Positions 1-5,252 of a stretch of DNA of 5,511 nucleotides are shown here, piece after piece. Under the pieces are notes generated by a model. The model was given only the letters and a program-made list of their open reading frames with translations. It searched no databases and was not told the DNA's origin. The stretch is from Thermoplasmata archaeon. GTDB taxonomy: Archaea; Thermoplasmatota; Thermoplasmata; Halarchaeoplasmatales; Halarchaeoplasmataceae. The stretch is taken from the NCBI GenBank assembly GCA_019594025.1, contig JAFDUB010000102.1, positions 1 to 5,511 on the forward strand. Direction: 5' to 3'. Both the position numbers and the translations under genes were made by a program. The first letter of the stretch is position 1; every line of letters begins with the position of its first letter.

Positions 1-474
1 ACAGACGTTTTGAAGGATTTAGGTTACGTAATAGTCACAGATTTAGAACGTGAATATCTAGATTTAGGGGCAAATGTAATTTTAGAACGTGAGGACAGCC
101 CAAGATTCGATATATTCTTTAAGATAGTGTGTAAAAAATTGATGCTGTCCAAGGATATCAAAGACAGGGCTATTGAATACATCGTACTTTCAAACTTAAA
201 CGTCAAAATTCTATCAAAAGAAGATATATTCCTTTTCAAGGTTGTAGCAACTAGAGAACGAGATATGGAAGATGCCTCCTTAGTAGTTGAATCCGATGTG
301 GATTGGTACACAATCCTTGAAGAGACGAAGAAACAAAACAAATACACCGAAAGGAAATGGTTCCCTATGCTTTTTCAAGCTGTTGAGGAATTGGAAACAA
401 AGTACCACCAACGATGCCCTGTTAAAGATGAAATATATCGAAGGGCTTTGAAGGATCTGGAAAGTAAAGTGTGA
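1..474 (+). CDS. Nucleotidyltransferase-like protein, C-terminal part (5' end outside window)
   Basis: The frame is open from the first base, so the gene almost certainly starts upstream. A TTG at 10-12 exists, but nothing ahead of it shows a ribosome binding site. About 157 residues are visible. Counting from that TTG, the stretch RFDIFFKIVCKKLMLS (32-47), the motif EDIFLFKVVATRERDMED (71-88) and the following DW at 98-99 match, from memory, an archaeal group of nucleotidyltransferase-fold proteins (DUF6036/AbiEii-like). These are often paired with a small winged-helix regulator in toxin-antitoxin-like modules. The catalytic GS and DxD residues of that fold normally lie nearer the N-terminus and are not in view, so activity cannot be judged. 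The C-terminus (112-154) is a charged, helical tail. It ends at TGA 472-474, and a coding-like remnant in another frame follows directly. I am fairly sure it is a real gene and moderately sure of the family. Confidence 0.72.
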   Translation, partial: TDVLKDLGYVIVTDLEREYLDLGANVILEREDSPRFDIFFKIVCKKLMLSKDIKDRAIEYIVLSNLNVKILSKEDIFLFKVVATRERDMEDASLVVESDVDWYTILEETKKQNKYTERKWFPMLFQAVEELETKYHQRCPVKDEIYRRALKDLESKV

Positions 475-620
475 GGGGAAAACCGGCATTCTGTTATGGT
501 TTCCAAGAACAGACCGTATAAAGGCAATAAACCAACCGACCGGCGACCACTGCGGGGTGGAGATCAAGTTCGAATAGATGTCACGCGTATATCGTGGACA
601 AGGATACTGTGAAGATATAG
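452..620 (+). pseudogene. Coding-like remnant of an unrecognised protein, two frames
   Basis: Directly after the nucleotidyltransferase-like gene, and overlapping its last codons, a different frame reads GILLWFPRTDRIKAINQP and then TGDHCGVEIKFE before a TAG at 575-577. About ten bases on, another frame reads AYIVDKDTVKI and stops at TAG 618-620. Both peptides have the balanced composition of a real protein, and together they look like one C-terminus of roughly 55 residues broken by a small indel near 575-585. No ATG or TTG lies in the first frame, and the only GTG (557) is too late to make a useful protein, so this is unlikely to be a working gene. I do not recognise the family. A chance open frame cannot be excluded. 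Confidence 0.35.
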
Positions 621-684
621 GCGTTTTATCAACGATGATAAGTGCAGGCTTCCGGCTTTACTATCACACAGAGTATGCGGTCAT

Positions 685-2169
685 TCACCTTTTCTTTACA
701 TGGAAAACGATCAGTGCGAGGGTTATGCTCGAAGCCATTATAGGGAACAAGAACCCAGGTATGCCTCGGTCTGTATCTTTTTCATCAGATGGAGCATCAT
801 CGTAAACCTTCTCTTGCCAACTTAAGAACGGGTACCCACCATTAAAATCTGCATCGATATCCCAGATATCTTCTGTTCCTTCATCATCGTTAGGATTACC
901 GATAAAGTCCCATGGGGTCGATAAGCCCTCAGTAGAAAGATTAGTGAAAGTTTCAATGCGTGTCATCTCCGATGTAGTTTTACCTCTCCCTCCTGAGTTA
1001 CTTTTGTTATGACCTGAGGTGTCGATATCCCAAAAAGAGTTTATTGCTGTGTTTCCAACAGTTTTTCCTCGCCCTATCAATCCGCCGACAGAAAATCTTC
1101 CACTAACACGCCCTGTAGAATATGAATTTTTAACGGTACCGATGAAATCTCCTCCAAGACCACCAACATAATCATTACCGATTACGTTTCCAGTTGCATA
1201 GGAATTATAAACAGAACCCATGGATGATCCTACAAGTCCTCCGACACCGTTGTCTCCATCAACATTTCCTGTGGCATATGAGTTATATATAGTGCAGCGT
1301 TGGCCCATATTTCCAACTAGGCCTCCTGTAGAACTAGCTCCACTAATATCCCCTATAGCAAACGAATTTGAAATGGTTCCTTGACTAAATCCTGCTAGTC
1401 CACCAGTACGACTAAAACCGTCTTTATCAGCAGTACCTGTTACATCGCCTGTTGCATGTGAATCCATTATTTTATTCGTATTCCATCCTACTAGACCACC
1501 TGCAAAAACACCACCATTGACGGCTCCTGTGGCATACGAGTTCGACACAGTGCCACTGTTATCTCCCACGAGCCCACCAACCACCTTGTCTCCAGTGATG
1601 ACCCCTGTAGCATTTGATTGGTAAATTGTGCCCCTGTTATCTCCCACAAGTCCACCTATTCTTTTTCCGCTCACTGTACCTGTGGCGTGGCAGTTTGATA
1701 AAGTACCAACGTTGATTCCTACGAACCCACCAACTGAAACATCTCCTATTATGTTATTGTTTATAAGCCCTACATTAATCATCATGCCTTCTTTCCCTAT
1801 GGAACCGAATAAACCTACTTGTCTTTCGCTATGACGATTTATTATTAAGCTGAGGATAGTGTAATTCTGCCCGTCAAAGATTCCGACAAACTGTTCCGAG
1901 ATATTACCAACAGGTTCAAACCCCGCACCATCGTTCCACTCGCTCGTCTCACTTGCATCGATGTCGTTCGCAAGTGCGTAGTGCGCCGTCAGGTCTTCAT
2001 TCATCGCCTGCAGATCGTGTACATCGTAGATCATGTAAGGATTATCGGGCGTACCTTCACCCAGTGAGTTGATTAATTCTTCCTCAAAATCATTCCCCGT
2101 GACCAATAAAGCACTACCAACGGCAAGTATCATCACCAATATAACCACTATTCTTTTTTTTATGTTCAT
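685..2169 (-). CDS. Secreted GLUG-repeat surface protein with IPGF-type C-terminal anchor
   Basis: 494 residues. Residues 1-25 form a signal peptide: a basic MNIKKR start, then a hydrophobic core 7-23. Residues 37-125 are the N-cap typical of this family (NPYMIYDVHDLQAMNEDL, the ANDID motif at 67-71, GFEPVG, FDGQNYTI, VGLFG). Residues 142-385 carry about nine GLUG repeats (GGLVGxNxGTIxNSYATGxV), predicted to stack as a beta-helix. They end with the capping SFWDIDTSG (378-386) and a typical trailing segment with TTSEM (398-402), WDF (420-422) and YPFLSWQ (446-452). An acidic linker (455-468) leads to IPGF (470-473), a hydrophobic segment (473-489) and terminal KKR, resembling an archaeosortase-type sorting tail. 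The likely role is a cell-surface or adhesin-like protein; the ligand is unknown. The ATG at 2169 is supported by AAGGTGA a few bases upstream. It is a single-gene unit with no same-strand gene close behind it. Confidence 0.9.
   Translation of the reverse strand: MNIKKRIVVILVMILAVGSALLVTGNDFEEELINSLGEGTPDNPYMIYDVHDLQAMNEDLTAHYALANDIDASETSEWNDGAGFEPVGNISEQFVGIFDGQNYTILSLIINRHSERQVGLFGSIGKEGMMINVGLINNNIIGDVSVGGFVGINVGTLSNCHATGTVSGKRIGGLVGDNRGTIYQSNATGVITGDKVVGGLVGDNSGTVSNSYATGAVNGGVFAGGLVGWNTNKIMDSHATGDVTGTADKDGFSRTGGLAGFSQGTISNSFAIGDISGASSTGGLVGNMGQRCTIYNSYATGNVDGDNGVGGLVGSSMGSVYNSYATGNVIGNDYVGGLGGDFIGTVKNSYSTGRVSGRFSVGGLIGRGKTVGNTAINSFWDIDTSGHNKSNSGGRGKTTSEMTRIETFTNLSTEGLSTPWDFIGNPNDDEGTEDIWDIDADFNGGYPFLSWQEKVYDDAPSDEKDTDRGIPGFLFPIMASSITLALIVFHVKKR
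1015..1746 (-). repeat. Tandem GLUG repeat array inside the surface protein gene
   Basis: About nine repeats of roughly 25-32 codons each, at protein residues 142-385. The best conserved units share GGLVG, an N-S-Y-A-T-G segment and a closing V or I before the next G. The fifth unit is longer, with an insert around TADKDGFSR (246-254). The last unit is degenerate and merges into the SFWDIDTSG cap. Similarity is clear in protein but much weaker in DNA, so these are old, diverged repeats and not recent duplications. Confidence 0.85.
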
Positions 2170-2224
2170 AACTTCACCTTTTATTATTTAGATTAAAACC
2201 CCCTAATATTCCGAATTATTTAAC
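2170..2224 (-). promoter_or_regulatory. Probable promoter and ribosome binding site of the GLUG gene
   Basis: Reading the - strand toward the ATG at 2169, a TATA-like TTAAATAAT lies at about 2214-2222. It would place a transcription start near 2190-2195 and a leader of about 25 nt. The leader holds AAGGTGA (2174-2180), a good Shine-Dalgarno sequence about 4 nt from the start codon. The box is inferred from composition and spacing only. Confidence 0.4.
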
Positions 2225-2248
2225 ATTTACTCAGCTGGCTGAAGGCTA

Positions 2249-2335
2249 CCCCTATAACACGCACGCCTACGTATAGGGGGTCTATGGGTTGTGTATATGT
2301 GTTATATACGTGTGTTTTCCCGCACGTGCGTATAT
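2249..2335. other. Alternating purine-pyrimidine tract with nested inverted repeats
   Basis: This stretch consists largely of RY alternation in runs of 10 to 15 bases (2257-2266, 2291-2302, 2303-2315 and 2321-2335), made of CA/TG, TA and CG steps. It also holds a perfect 8-bp inverted repeat, CCCCTATA (2249-2256) with TATAGGGG (2272-2279), a 6-bp pair GTATAT (2293-2298) with ATATAC (2304-2309), and the 10-bp palindrome CGCACGTGCG (2321-2330). Such sequence can melt, extrude cruciforms or adopt Z-DNA, and it sits 80-165 bases upstream of the GLUG gene. A regulatory role is inference. Confidence 0.5.
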
Positions 2336-2484
2336 TAACCCTGCGATTTTGCGGACAGACGATTATGCTTTCTCATCCAACGTATCTTTCTCTATTGTAT
2401 CCCAAGTTTGACACTTTGCTCCGCTAATTTAAGAGGAAAACGAAATAATTTAAACAGTATTTAGTTCTCCTCAACTAGTAAAAG

Positions 2485-2510
2485 ATACAATTTATATTAA
2501 AAAATTGTAT
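2485..2510. repeat. Perfect 9-bp inverted repeat around a TATA-like core
   Basis: ATACAATTT (2485-2493) is repeated inverted as AAATTGTAT (2502-2510), with an 8-base AT-only spacer. The arms and spacer together contain TTTATATTAA, a good archaeal TATA-box match, so this could be an operator overlapping a promoter. No gene starts near it on either strand, so it may be an orphaned promoter. Confidence 0.4.
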
Positions 2511-2556
2511 ATTTAACCATTCTCAAGAAAATGAATTTGACAAAAGTCTTTCCACC

Positions 2557-2603
2557 AGGAAATTATTTCCTAGAGTCAACAGAAACTATCGTTTAACTGT
2601 TGA
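2557..2603. repeat. Twin dyads: 15-base palindrome and bulged stem-loop
   Basis: AGGAAAT (2557-2563) and ATTTCCT (2565-2571) form a perfect dyad around a single T. Four bases on, TCAACAG (2576-2582) pairs with CTGTTGA (2597-2603). Inside it AAAC (2583-2586) pairs with GTTT (2591-2594), leaving a 4-base loop and a 2-base bulge. The stop codon of the - strand coding remnant (2576-2578) lies at the foot of the second stem. Whether it works as a protein binding site or a transcript end is unknown. Confidence 0.45.
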
Positions 2604-2719
2604 TTTGGGGTAATTCGTAATACTTCTGCACGGTTACGATTGTTCCAATCGGAAAAGATATATTGTTGTTCGGTTTTATAACGATCCACAAGATATGAGA
2701 AACTTAGTTTTGTGATGAG
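2576..2719 (-). pseudogene. Coding-like remnant of an unrecognised protein
   Basis: A 47-codon open stretch between two stops reads with convincing protein composition, including YLVDRYKTEQQYIFSDW followed by NNRNRAEVLRITPNQQ. It ends at TGA 2576-2578. It contains no ATG or TTG. One GTG (the V of YLVDRY) has no ribosome binding site ahead of it. It is therefore most likely the C-terminal end of a gene whose front has been lost or interrupted by the hairpin-rich sequence at 2720-2819. I do not recognise the family. The adjoining sequence on both sides looks non-coding. Confidence 0.35.
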
Positions 2720-2759
2720 TTAGCGGTGGAAAAGATATTATCTTTTTCTTTTCCGCTAA
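2720..2759. repeat. Bulged stem-loop followed by T-rich tract
   Basis: TTAGC (2720-2724) pairs with GCTAA (2755-2759), and GGAAAA (2728-2733) pairs with TTTTCC (2749-2754), leaving GGT bulged. An alternative fold pairs AAAAGAT (2730-2736) with ATCTTTT (2740-2746), followed by TCTTTT. The alternative resembles a hairpin terminator on the + strand, but no + strand gene lies just upstream. Confidence 0.4.
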
Positions 2760-2767
2760 ATCTGTCT

Positions 2768-2819
2768 TGCTCTTAGGGAAGTGATTTTTGTTTGCATAAA
2801 AAGAACGGAACTAAGAGCA
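2768..2819. repeat. Perfect 9-bp inverted repeat with 34-base spacer
   Basis: TGCTCTTAG (2768-2776) and CTAAGAGCA (2811-2819) are exact inverted copies. On the + strand the second arm is followed by CCTTTTATTTC. The long spacer suggests either a stem-loop with a large loop or two half-sites. A 52-base miniature element with these ends is conceivable, but no target duplication is evident. Confidence 0.4.
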
Positions 2820-2923
2820 CCTTTTATTTCTTACTGTCAAACTTGGGTTTTAAACCATTGGAAATTATACTACGATATACATTAATATCCTGTACACAAA
2901 ATTCGGAATGGTACCTATCCATT

Positions 2924-3171
2924 TCAGACAAGATACTCGAACATCTTCAGGTAGTTTTTTCCCTTCGGTGTGAGACCGACTTTCGGTTCCTGGTCTCTCC
3001 CTGCAGATAGATGAAGCCCCAATCTTTTTCGAGTTTATCCCTGAAGCGCTCTCTGAACTTTTTGTTCAGGGACTGGCTCTTGTTCTTTACTTTTTCAACC
3101 ACAGTGAGCATGCCCTTTCGGACCATGAAATCGATAACATCCTTGTTCACACAAACGTAAACTATTGCCAA
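2924..3171 (-). pseudogene. Small winged-helix-like protein, frameshifted
   Basis: From a TTG at 3171 (stop codon two codons upstream; GGGGTGG just before it as ribosome binding site) a frame reads NKDVIDFMVRKGMLTVVEKV and on to DWGFIYLQG at residue 58. This fits three helices of a small winged-helix DNA-binding fold. Beyond this the frame turns arginine-rich and ends at 2947. From about 2999 the -1 frame instead gives RDQEPKVG and LTPKGKNYLKMFEYLV, stopping at TGA 2924-2926. LTPKG followed by a helix is the usual end of archaeal winged-helix regulators. The joined protein would be about 82 residues. The shift falls at a GGG run (2999-3001 on the complement), so loss of one G, or a sequencing error, explains it. 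Regulators of this size often partner nucleotidyltransferase-like toxins, but here the nearest one is 2.4 kb away. The reconstruction is inferred; the two reading pieces are seen. Confidence 0.5.
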
Positions 3172-3312
3172 CTTTTACCACCCCACCGACCCCCTGTGTA
3201 AACACTTAATTAGGGTCACCTCCATGGTGGGGAACCTAGGAGAAGATGATAATGAAAATAGGAATATTTAGGAGGGATACTTATTAGTCCCGGAGGAAAA
3301 AGTGGAGATGAA
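3172..3312. promoter_or_regulatory. Divergent promoter region
   Basis: This spacer separates the winged-helix-like gene (-) from the ATPase gene (+). TTAATTA at 3206-3212 is TATA-like on both strands and lies about 35-41 bases ahead of the TTG at 3171, a fitting distance for the - strand. For the + strand, AATATTTA (3263-3270) is a second AT-rich candidate. Two strong Shine-Dalgarno sequences follow on the + strand: GGAGGG at 3271-3276 and GGAGGA at 3292-3297. The - strand leader is unusually rich in G (complement of 3178-3195). Confidence 0.35.
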
Positions 3313-3343
3313 TTGGGAAGACGTTTCGATCGTGAAAGGTTGA
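3308..3343 (+). CDS. Possible 11-codon leader peptide overlapping the ATPase start
   Basis: ATG at 3308-3310 lies 10 bases after GGAGGA and opens the frame MNWEDVSIVKG, ending at TGA 3341-3343. It is out of frame with the ATPase gene. Its stop lies 5 bases before an in-frame ATG of the ATPase (3349, residue 13 from the TTG start). It may be a chance reading, or a minigene that couples translation to that ATG. No conservation evidence is available. Confidence 0.2.
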   Translation: MNWEDVSIVKG

Positions 3344-4818
3344 AGCAGATGGGTTCTGAACAGGAACTGAGCGATGTTGAGGTATTCGAAGATAACATCC
3401 AGTACCTAAGAGCCATGGGTACTGCATGTAGGGAGATGATAGCAAAGGCGGATTATGTTGTATCTAATCCGGATTCCGAAGGTTTTGAACCACTTGCAAA
3501 AGAGGTAAGAGATGGCATGGAGACCATCGGATCTATAAAGAAAAAGAGCGAGGAGAGTTCAGGTGAACTGTTCCCCTCAACAGAATTATTCGAAGAGCTG
3601 GAGCTTTCGCCGGAGGAAGAGACCATAGTTAACCTACTTTACTCTTCCCGGGGTGTGGGGATCGACCCGTTGGAACCTTCTGTTAAAGGTGAAGTGCTCA
3701 TCGCACTGGTTAATATGATCCATGGAACTCCCATAGAGGAAGGTCGTAAGCTGCTTAACGAAAGCAGCCGGTTGTTGGATAAAGGCATCATAATAAACAA
3801 GGATAAACGGAGATACGAAAAATACCTACATCCAAGGAGTCACCGTTCACGCGGTTCTCACTATACCGAGGGCATGTTCTTCAATATCGGTGAGAGGATA
3901 GTGGACATGATGCTGGGAGAGAAATTTAGAGATGAAGAAGATGATTTCAAACCACCTGGAAGTAGGCATGAAAGACCGGAGAGAAGTTCGAAACTGGTCA
4001 GAAAGGCTGAAACTGAATTCTCACTGGGCGATGTCGTGCTCAAGGAAAGCCTAGAGGATGATATACAAGGTGTTATGACCCAGATACGGGAGAAGGAAAA
4101 ATTGTACCAGGATTGGAACCTTGGTAAGATCGCAGGTATAGGAAAGGGTATCAACATACTGTTCACAGGTCCGTCTGGAACCGGAAAGACACTCACCGCT
4201 AAGGTATTGGGTAAAGAGTTGGACATGGAAGTTTACATAGCGGAGTTCAACAAGCTTATCAACTGCTATTACGGTGAGACCGAAAAGAACGTTGATTCGC
4301 TGTTTAAGATCCTTGAAGAGGAAGAAACCATACTGCTGGTTGACGAGGCCGATGGCATACTCACTCGTCGAACAACTGCACACGGTTCGGTAGATTCTAC
4401 GGAAAACAGGATAGTAAACATATTCCTGCAGAAGATGGAAGAACACTCCGGTGTGATCATACTCTCATCCAACCTTGCCAGAGGTATGGACAAAGCCTTG
4501 GAGCGCAGGATCGCTTTGAAAGTCATGTTCCCCAAACCGGATGTAGATGCACGTAAGAAGATATGGGACCTCCATATACCGGAAGAAACGCCCATTGCAG
4601 ACGACGTTTCACTCGAAGAACTGGCAAGGGAATACGAGTTCACCGGAGGGCAGATAAAGAACGCAGTACTCAACGCGGCCCGTAAAGCTTTGACGTCCGG
4701 TAGCGAAGAGATCCAAATGTCTCATTTTATCCATGCCTGCAAAAATGAGAACAAAGGTGCAGAGACCATGGATTATACCTTGGAAGACGACAAAGGAAAG
4801 CCAAAAGGGTATCAGTGA
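3313..4818 (+). CDS. AAA+ ATPase with N-terminal winged-helix-like region (injection-system ATPase type)
   Basis: 501 residues from TTG 3313, with GGAG at 3304-3307 upstream. An ATG at 3349 (residue 13) is an equally possible start. Residues 1-95 are helical and charged. Residues 98-166 look like a winged-helix region (SPEEETIVNLLY, then GRKLLNESSRLLDKGII). A basic, low-complexity linker covers 172-230. The AAA+ core (about 235-475) is complete: Walker A GPSGTGKT (286-293), pore-loop region YYGETEKN (319-326), Walker B ILLVDEAD (340-347), sensor 1 N387, arginine fingers R398-R399, and sensor 2 GGQIKNA (445-451). The core, especially GETEKN, IW-x-x-H-I-P-x-E-x-P-x-A-D and TGGQIKNAVLNAA, resembles the ATPase associated with extracellular contractile injection systems. 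Stand-alone relatives are also widespread in archaea, with unknown clients. No sheath, tube or baseplate gene is visible here. A protein-remodelling role in the cytoplasm is inferred. Confidence 0.93.
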   Translation: MGRRFDRERLKQMGSEQELSDVEVFEDNIQYLRAMGTACREMIAKADYVVSNPDSEGFEPLAKEVRDGMETIGSIKKKSEESSGELFPSTELFEELELSPEEETIVNLLYSSRGVGIDPLEPSVKGEVLIALVNMIHGTPIEEGRKLLNESSRLLDKGIIINKDKRRYEKYLHPRSHRSRGSHYTEGMFFNIGERIVDMMLGEKFRDEEDDFKPPGSRHERPERSSKLVRKAETEFSLGDVVLKESLEDDIQGVMTQIREKEKLYQDWNLGKIAGIGKGINILFTGPSGTGKTLTAKVLGKELDMEVYIAEFNKLINCYYGETEKNVDSLFKILEEEETILLVDEADGILTRRTTAHGSVDSTENRIVNIFLQKMEEHSGVIILSSNLARGMDKALERRIALKVMFPKPDVDARKKIWDLHIPEETPIADDVSLEELAREYEFTGGQIKNAVLNAARKALTSGSEEIQMSHFIHACKNENKGAETMDYTLEDDKGKPKGYQ

Positions 4819-4859
4819 TATTAAGTATCTAGTTACTATCTTGGGATAAAAGACATCTC

Positions 4860-4890
4860 AAAAACCCCTTCATCCTTTTTTCTTTTCTTC
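4860..4890. terminator. Oligo-T termination signals between convergent genes
   Basis: For the ATPase gene (+), TTTTTTCTTTTCTTC at 4876-4890 is a strong pyrimidine tract 58 bases after the stop, of the kind that ends archaeal transcription. It overlaps the lysine-rich C-terminus of the opposing gene. For that gene (-), the complement of AAAAA at 4860-4864 gives TTTTT five bases past its stop. No convincing hairpin accompanies either. Confidence 0.4.
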
Positions 4891-5238
4891 TACCGATCGA
4901 ACTGTGTAAACATCCTTCACCATCCTTACCACGTAATCCGGCAGTTCCTCCACCTTTTCATCCTTGGGAACCGCGTACCTATCATCTACATCTTCACCGT
5001 AGATACGGAACCTGTACTTCGTACCGTCTCTGTCCCTCACCTTGATATCCTTCCCGGCTCTCCGTATCATGTTATCACGTATGACCTGCTTACATCGTTC
5101 AGGCAGCTCGTACCCACAAAAATGGCACTCGAACTCGTCCCATGCATTAGCAAGCAGCGGTATCTTTTCCCCGGTCTCCCGCCTCATCCTTGCGATGCAC
5201 TGCTCACACCCGATATCAACAAGCCAAGGATGAACCAT
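4870..5238 (-). CDS. Small zinc-ribbon-like protein of unknown function
   Basis: 122 residues. Two cysteine pairs, C11-x-x-C14 and C38-x-x-C41 (in FECHFCGYELPERC, with a further C49), are spaced as in a zinc ribbon and probably bind one zinc ion. Residues 50-80 are basic (IRRAGKDIKVRDRDGTKYRF), and the rest is acidic with a KKK tail. This suggests a nucleic-acid or protein-binding adaptor in the cytoplasm. There is no catalytic motif, signal peptide or membrane segment. I do not recognise a family. The ATG at 5238 is the first start. AAAAGG directly abuts it, too close for a normal ribosome binding site, so the message may be leaderless or translated by coupling. It lies 53 bases behind the end of another - strand gene and converges on the ATPase gene. 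Confidence 0.75.
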   Translation of the reverse strand: MVHPWLVDIGCEQCIARMRRETGEKIPLLANAWDEFECHFCGYELPERCKQVIRDNMIRRAGKDIKVRDRDGTKYRFRIYGEDVDDRYAVPKDEKVEELPDYVVRMVKDVYTVRSVEEKKKG

Positions 5239-5252
5239 CCTTTTATTCTCAA

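Larger units (their letters stand above)
2225..2923. other. Gene-free, inverted-repeat-rich spacer
   Basis: About 700 bases with no intact gene on either strand. Contents, left to right: an alternating purine-pyrimidine tract (2249-2335), a perfect 9-bp inverted repeat (2485-2510), a 15-base dyad and a bulged stem-loop (2557-2603), a coding-like remnant on the - strand (2576-2719), and two more stem-loops (2720-2819). The 11-base word GGAAAAGATAT occurs at 2651-2661 and again at 2728-2738. A further short open stretch on the - strand (2363-2428, with KCQTWDTIEKDTLDEKA) may be another remnant but is too short to call. The rest is AT-rich with no recognisable signal. Confidence 0.6.

Noticed and set aside
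567..575. GTTCGAATA resembling a tRNA T-loop
   Set aside because: The flanking bases do not pair as a T stem, and no anticodon or D arm lies upstream.
578..805. 75-codon + strand open frame starting at ATG 578
   Set aside because: It runs into the antisense of the GLUG gene. The stretch before that is better explained by the remnant in other frames.
1015..1746. Regularly spaced similar segments that could be taken for a CRISPR array
   Set aside because: The similarity is at protein level (GLUG repeats in an open frame); the DNA copies are diverged and there are no unique spacers.
2363..2428. Short - strand stretch reading KCQTWDTIEKDTLDEKA
   Set aside because: Only about 22 codons between stops, with no start, so it is too short to call a remnant although the composition is suggestive.
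2549..2654. TTCC-N4-GGAA dyads (2549-2562 and 2643-2654) resembling archaeal origin recognition boxes
   Set aside because: The spacing is one base longer than the origin core, the G run that normally follows is missing, and no cdc6/orc1 gene is in view.
2711..2719. GTGATGA resembling box C of a C/D-box small RNA
   Set aside because: No CTGA box D follows within the usual distance.
2792..3010. 72-codon + strand open frame with TTG start
   Set aside because: It lies antisense to the winged-helix-like tail, its composition is not protein-like, and the opposite strand explains its right half better.
3861..4673. Several open frames of 120-134 codons on the - strand
   Set aside because: All lie antisense to the well-supported ATPase gene, and they are serine- and leucine-rich shadows of it.
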